From: Larix sibirica
Lineage: Eukaryota; Streptophyta; Pinopsida; Pinales; Pinaceae
Direction of reading: 5' to 3'
Assembly: GCA_004151065.3 (NCBI GenBank)
Contig: NWUY0300007060.1
Location: 7,044 to 30,554 of the forward strand
Length of the DNA: 23,511 nucleotides
Both the position numbers and the translations under genes were made by a program. The notes under the pieces were generated by a model. That model saw only the letters and a list, made by a program, of their open reading frames with translations, had not been told where the DNA came from and did not search any database. Position 1 is the stretch's first letter. Each line of letters begins with the position of its first letter. Shown here in pieces: positions 19,935-23,511 of the stretch.

Positions 19935-20419
19935 TGTTGAGATCCCAAACCGTAGATGACCCTAATTAATTGTAAGGAATACATAATGAAGAAAGAGGCA
20001 TAAAGTCCACAAGCTTGCAAGAACCCATAATAGAAAAGTGCAACTTCATGCTGAAGCAAATAGTAGAAAACACATTAACTCCCACAAGTAATCTATGGAT
20101 CCATGGTGCTGAAGATGTTATTGTAACCATTGTGTACCATTTTTTGAAGCTTAATTGGATCGGTTCCATTGGAGAGGGACCCGGACACGTAGCCCAGAGT
20201 TAGGGCGAACTCCGTTAACAAATTCAGCAGTGTACTCTCATTTCTGTGCTATGTTTCTTCCTCTGTTTTTCTGTGTTTTCAGTTCACTGTTATCTTCTTC
20301 TTGTACAACACTGCAATTCCATTTACAGTGTCTTATTTAAAAAAAAAAAGCTGAAGTTAGGAACATGCTGAGCATCAATAATCTTTTAAATGCACTCAAC
20401 ACTTAGATCTTACGGACCA
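19935..20419 (+). repeat. 5' LTR of the gypsy-type element
   Basis: The left end TGTTGAG begins with the canonical TG. The right end is either the CA at 20418-20419, six bases before the primer site, or CTCAACA at 20395-20401, which is the exact inverted repeat of TGTTGAG but leaves a 24-base gap. A GTAGCCCAGAGTTAGGG...GAAC...GTTAACA block at about 20189-20220 resembles a motif seen in the downstream half of many plant LTRs. A T-rich tract and an 11-base A run (20339-20349) follow. Without the 3' LTR the limits cannot be confirmed. Confidence 0.65.
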
Positions 20420-20425
20420 AATTAA

Positions 20426-20437
20426 TGGTATCAGAGC
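20426..20437 (+). other. primer binding site for initiator tRNA-Met
   Basis: TGGTATCAGAGC is the plant retrotransposon primer binding site complementary to the 3' end of initiator tRNA-Met, from which minus-strand cDNA synthesis starts. It lies just inside the LTR and 27 bases before the gag start codon, as expected. Confidence 0.9.
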
Positions 20438-20464
20438 ATGGTTTACTGTAGTGCAAGATTGTGA

Positions 20465-21516
20465 ATGCTTATCAGATCTAAATCTAAGCTCGGTGAAGGA
20501 GAATTAGTTGAAGGAGATCCTGAGACTGGTTCCAGAAGAACAACCCCAAAAGTCATGTCTTCTCCACGAGGGGAAGAAGGACATGAGGAACGGGAGAAAT
20601 CTGCTCTCACTGAAACAGAGTTTCTAGAGGCCTTTATCAGCATGAAAACTATGGTGGAAATGCTTTTTGATGAACGTACAGAAAGGAAGAAGAAAGAAGG
20701 TGAAACTTCATCCAAAGAAGCAGAGATAAAGAAAGAGGAGAAGGGTAAAGGCGTAGGTGATGATGATCCTACTGATACTAATAAATCCTCTTCCTCCTCT
20801 CATTTGAATAATGCTAATATGCCATATTTCAAACTAGATGTGAAATTCGAATTACCTATCTATAATGGAGACTTAGATGCTGAGAAACTAGATAATTGGA
20901 TTAAGCAGCTTGAAGTCTATTGCAGGGTGCAGGGCATCAATGATGACCCTTCCAGAATCCAATTGGCTACTCTGAGGATGAGTGGAATGGATCTTACTTG
21001 GTGGGAGAGCAAAGTTCAGCAGGATCTTCAAAAGAATGGTAAGATCATCTCAGTTTGGACTGATTTCATTGAGGTTTTGAGAAAACAATTCTATCCTTTA
21101 GGTCATATACAGCAGTTAACTATGAGTTGGCAAACATTTAGACAAGCTAAGGGACAGAATATTCAGGACTATACTCATGAATTCAGTAAGAGAGCTATTA
21201 CATTGAACGTGTCATTAGATACAAATGAGACTCTTCTTAAGTAAATTGGTGGTATGCATTCGTATTTAAGACATACTTTATTGATGTTTAATCCCAGCAA
21301 CCTAGATGATGTATGCGTTCAAGCTACACATCTGGAAGCTAGGGGAAAGCATACTAATGATACTTTTGTGAAGAAGACAGCTAAGTTTGAAGGCAAATCG
21401 AAAGGTAAAGACAAGGGGAAAAATAAGATGGCAACTGTTAAGAAAGATGATGAGAAGCCTACCTGTACTCATTGTCAGAAGAGACATGATGTCTCTAGAT
21501 GCTGGAAGCTTCATCT
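20465..21516 (+). pseudogene. gag: gag (capsid and zinc knuckle), first copy, with premature stop
   Basis: Gag forms the virus-like particle and binds element RNA. The first ATG after the primer site opens 259 codons to a TAA at 21242-21244. Residues about 1-110 are charged (Lys/Glu-rich), then comes a retrotransposon-gag capsid domain with a W-W pair near residue 178 and a W-x-x-F...L-R-x-x-F-Y-P block. The duplicate copy has TAC at the stop position, so the TAA is a single substitution. The same frame continues through the rest of capsid and a basic K-G-K linker to a zinc knuckle (21464-21502), then breaks at the N at 21517. The knuckle reads C-x2-C-x3-H-x4-C, one residue shorter than the canonical form between the second Cys and His. 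Confidence 0.85.
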
Positions 21517-21517
21517 N
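21517..21517. other. N at a duplication junction, probable contig join
   Basis: Sequence left of this base matches up to 22121 and sequence right of it restarts at the equivalent of 20913, so the N sits exactly where the 605-bp-offset duplication begins. The frame changes here too. This is the pattern expected when an assembler joins overlapping reads of similar repeats with a placeholder base. Confidence 0.75.
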
Positions 21518-21720
21518 AAGTCTATTGCAGGGTGCAGGGCATCAATGATGAACCTTCCAAAATCCAATTGGCTACTCTGAGGATGAGTGGAATGGATCTT
21601 ACTTGGTGGGAGAGAAAAGTTCAGCAGGATCTTCAAAAGAATGGTAAGATCATCTCAGTTTGGACTGATTTCATTGAGGTTCCGAGAAAACAATTCTATC
21701 CTATAGGTCATATACAATAG
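21518..21720 (+). pseudogene. gag: gag capsid fragment, second copy, upstream of amber stop
   Basis: This repeats the capsid segment around the W-W pair and the F-Y-P motif, ending at a TAG (21718-21720) where copy A has CAG (Gln). The C-to-T change looks like ordinary decay. The same frame reopens immediately after the stop and continues into protease and reverse transcriptase, so one substitution separates this piece from the long downstream frame. Confidence 0.85.
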
Positions 21721-23511
21721 TTAACTATGAGTTGGCAAACATTTAGACAAGCTAAGGGACAAAATATTCAGGACTATACTCATGAATTCAGGAAGAGAGC
21801 TATTACATTGAACGTGTCATTAGATACAAATGAGACTCTTCTTAAGTACATTGGTGGTATGAATTCGTATTTAAGACATACTTTATTTATGTTTAATCCC
21901 AGCAACCTAGATGATGTATGCGTTCAAGCTACACATCTAGAAGCTAGGGGAAAGCATACTAATGATACTTTTGTGAAGAAGACAGCTAAGTTTGAAGGAA
22001 AATCGAAAGGTAAAGACAAGGGGAAAAAGAAGATGGCAACTGTTAAGAAAGATGATGAGAAGCCTACCTGTACTCATTGCCAGAAGGGACATGATGTCTC
22101 TAGATGCTGGAAGCTTCATCCTGAGTTGAGGCCAAAGAAGTTCGGAGGAAACAAAGATAGAGGCAAAGCAAAAGCTACTGCAGCAGTTGTACAAGACTTG
22201 GGNTCGAAAGGTAAAGACAAGGGGAAAAAGAAGATGGAAACTGTTAAGAAAGATGATGAGAAGCCTACCTATACTCATTGCCAGAAGGGACATGATGTCT
22301 CTAGATACTGGAAGCTTCATCCTGAGTTGAGGCCAAATAAGTTCGGAGGAAACAAAGACAGAGGCAAACCAAAAGCTACTGCAGCAGTTGTACAAGACTT
22401 GGGATCCGACTCAGGTGATGAAACAAAGGTTACAGCTGTCGGAATCCAAGGTAAGGGTAAAAGTATCTCACTTCCTACTGATACAAAATCAAGTTCTAGT
22501 GCAAATACAAATCTGCCATCTACTTCTAGGAATAATGATAAAACTAGAAGTGCAATGTTTCATGTTCGAGTCATAGCAAATCACACAAAGGTAGACACCT
22601 TGTTTGATAGTGGTTCACAAGTAAACCTGATATCTGAAGAAGTGGTTAAGAAACTTAAGCTAGTCACTACTACTCACAAGAAACCCTATCCTCTTGGTTG
22701 GGTCACTAATGATACACAACTACAAGTCACGAAGAAATGTGTATTGAAGTTTTCAATTTCTGGAAAGTTCACTGATGAGGTAGAGCTAGATGTAGTGCCA
22801 CTTGATATATGTGGAACAGTACTTGGGAGTCCATATTTATATGACCGTAAAGCAGTCTTTTATAGAGAGCAGAACCAGTATCATCTTTTTAAGGATGGTA
22901 AGGAATATATCGTACGAGCACATAAGACAAAAACAAATCTAGCAATTGTTTCTGCAGGTCAAATGAAGAGACTGGTAAATGCTAGTAAGAATTTTGTGTT
23001 GATGATGGTTAAGGTAAAAAATGATGAAGTCTCTAAGTCTTTTGAAGGGTGTGATCCTAAACACAAATATGAATTAATTGAAATTATTTCTGAGTATGAT
23101 GATTTGTTTCATGAACCGAAAGGGTTACCACCTAAGAGAGAGATTCAACATGAGATACATTTGCAGCAGGATGTGCCACTTCCGAACATAACCATGTACC
23201 GGATGTCTGTCATGCAGAATGAGGAAATCAAGAAGCAAGTTCAGGAGCTGATTGAGAAGGGGGTCATTCGACCAAGTACTTCTCCTTGTGGCTCTCCTAT
23301 AGTCTTGGTTCCAAAAAAGGATGGGACTTGGAGCATGTGCATTGATTACCGAGCTCTAAATAAAATCACCATCAAGAACAGGTATCCTCTTCCTCACATT
23401 GATGATTTGCTGGATCAATTGAAACATGCAATTTACTTTACAAAACTAGATCTGCATAGTGGGTATCATCAAATCCATGTAGCTGAGAATGATGCTTGGA
23501 AAACAGCTTTT
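21721..23511 (+). CDS. gag-pol: gag-pol reading frame: zinc knuckles, protease, reverse transcriptase start (partial)
   Basis: After the TAG the frame is open for 597 codons to the window edge, with one N-containing codon that still reads Gly. It encodes the capsid C-terminus, a basic linker, a zinc knuckle (22069-22107), a degraded second knuckle in the 201-bp duplication (22270-22308), and a Ser/Thr-rich spacer. The aspartic protease follows, with its active-site D-S-G in L-F-D-S-G-S-Q (Asp codon 22606-22608) and a V-L-G-S-P-Y second motif. After a linker comes reverse transcriptase: [24 protein letters not shown] and the catalytic Asp of F-T-K-L-D-L (23449-23451). The window ends before the Y/F-x-D-D motif. 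Gag and pol share one frame here, as in many plant gypsy elements. The usual W-R-M-C reads W-S-M-C, a one-base difference. Confidence 0.9.
22203..22203. other. N at a duplication junction, probable contig join
   Basis: This base separates the two 201-bp-offset copies exactly, as the N at 21517 separates the 605-bp-offset copies. Confidence 0.75.
22270..22308 (+). pseudogene. degraded zinc knuckle in the 201-bp repeat
   Basis: The first Cys (TGT to TAT) and last Cys (TGC to TAC) of the knuckle have become Tyr by G-to-A changes, so this copy should not bind zinc. The neighbouring copy at 22069-22107 keeps all four ligands. Confidence 0.8.

Larger units (their letters stand above)
20913..22121 (+). 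repeat. internal gag direct duplication, 605-bp offset
   Basis: Copy A (20913-21516) and copy B (21518-22121) align without gaps and differ at about 19 of 604 positions by eye, about 97% identity. Each copy has its own premature stop: TAA at 21242 in A, TAG at 21718 in B. The sole junction base is an N. It could be a true tandem duplication or two different element copies joined in assembly. Confidence 0.9.
22003..22404 (+). repeat. internal gag direct duplication, 201-bp offset
   Basis: Copy 1 (22003-22202) and copy 2 (22204-22403) both run from TCGAAAGGTAAAG to CAAGACTTGGG and differ at about six positions (97% alike). The offset is 67 codons, so the frame is kept. The junction is a single N at 22203. 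Confidence 0.9.
19935..23511 (+). mobile_element. Ty3/gypsy-type LTR retrotransposon, 5' part, truncated by window edge
   Basis: The order is LTR, primer binding site, gag capsid region, CCHC-like zinc knuckle, aspartic protease, then reverse transcriptase. The protease directly following gag and RT motifs of the F-T-K-L-D-L-x-S-G-Y-H-Q-I type identify the Ty3/gypsy superfamily. The initiator-tRNA-Met primer site fits plant chromoviruses among others, but the chromodomain and integrase would lie beyond the window, so lineage is not assigned. Gag contains two internal duplications whose junctions fall on Ns, and there are two premature stops, so the copy as assembled is defective. RNase H, integrase and the 3' LTR are not visible. 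Confidence 0.92.

Noticed and set aside
20443-20715. 90-codon antisense frame at the start of gag
   Set aside because: Shadow of the charged N-terminal gag segment, which is clearly coding on the + strand.
21937-22395. 152-codon antisense frame with repeated segments
   Set aside because: It is the complement of the duplicated gag linker and zinc knuckle. Its apparent internal repeat only reflects the 201-bp-offset duplication.

Overview
This is an AT-rich, repeat-laden stretch of a large plant nuclear genome, probably a seed plant with a big, transposon-filled genome; a gymnosperm is possible but unproven. The evidence is a plant-type LTR retrotransposon with an initiator-tRNA-Met primer site, a 5'-truncated plant LINE encoding a C-terminal RNase H domain, plant SINE-like and MITE-like elements, trinucleotide microsatellites, and almost no long reading frames outside transposons. 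Nothing suggests a bacterial, phage or organellar origin: there are no operons, Shine-Dalgarno spacing, CRISPR arrays, rRNA or intact tRNA genes.

Layout. Positions 1-65 may hold the last codons of a gene entering from the left. From 66 to about 5980 there is non-coding AT-rich DNA with a ~190-bp duplication carrying two different microsatellites (about 426-800), a weak SINE-like trace (about 3998-4060) and a 67-bp tandem duplication (5546-5679). A 5'-truncated LINE sits at about 6002-6887 between 18-bp perfect target-site duplications and carries a frameshifted but otherwise recognisable RNase H domain. A 335-bp foldback element (7398-7732) with long inverted arms and flanking TA follows. From 8340 to 9920 lie diverged duplications and a degenerate array of ~155-205-bp units.

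About 10780-12100 is the only region outside transposons that looks like a conventional gene 5' end: it is less AT-rich, has CpG and ACGTG motifs, a TATA-like motif, a short upstream ORF and a candidate first coding exon (12002-12094) ending at a good splice donor. I do not recognise the protein. From 12388 to 17690 there is an unusual density of short tandem duplications of unrelated sequence (26, 41, 41, 49, 51, 68, 97, ~168 and ~190 bp units). A SINE-like element with A box, B-like box, A-rich tail and a 7-bp candidate duplication lies at 19376-19574.

The right end (19935-23511) is the 5' part of a Ty3/gypsy-type LTR retrotransposon: LTR, primer binding site, gag (capsid and zinc knuckle), aspartic protease and the start of reverse transcriptase, running off the window. 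Its gag is interrupted by two internal direct duplications (605-bp and 201-bp offsets, each about 97% identical), and each duplication junction falls exactly on a single N. A third N at 10282 also lies beside a local repeat. I read the Ns as assembly joins, so the duplicated gag is probably at least partly an assembly artefact. Premature stops at 21242 and 21718 and lost zinc-knuckle cysteines show that the copies joined here are decaying.

I found no convincing new biological system. The strongest leads are the unrecognised first exon, the foldback element, the SINE candidate, the altered zinc-knuckle spacing in gag and the cluster of short tandem duplications.
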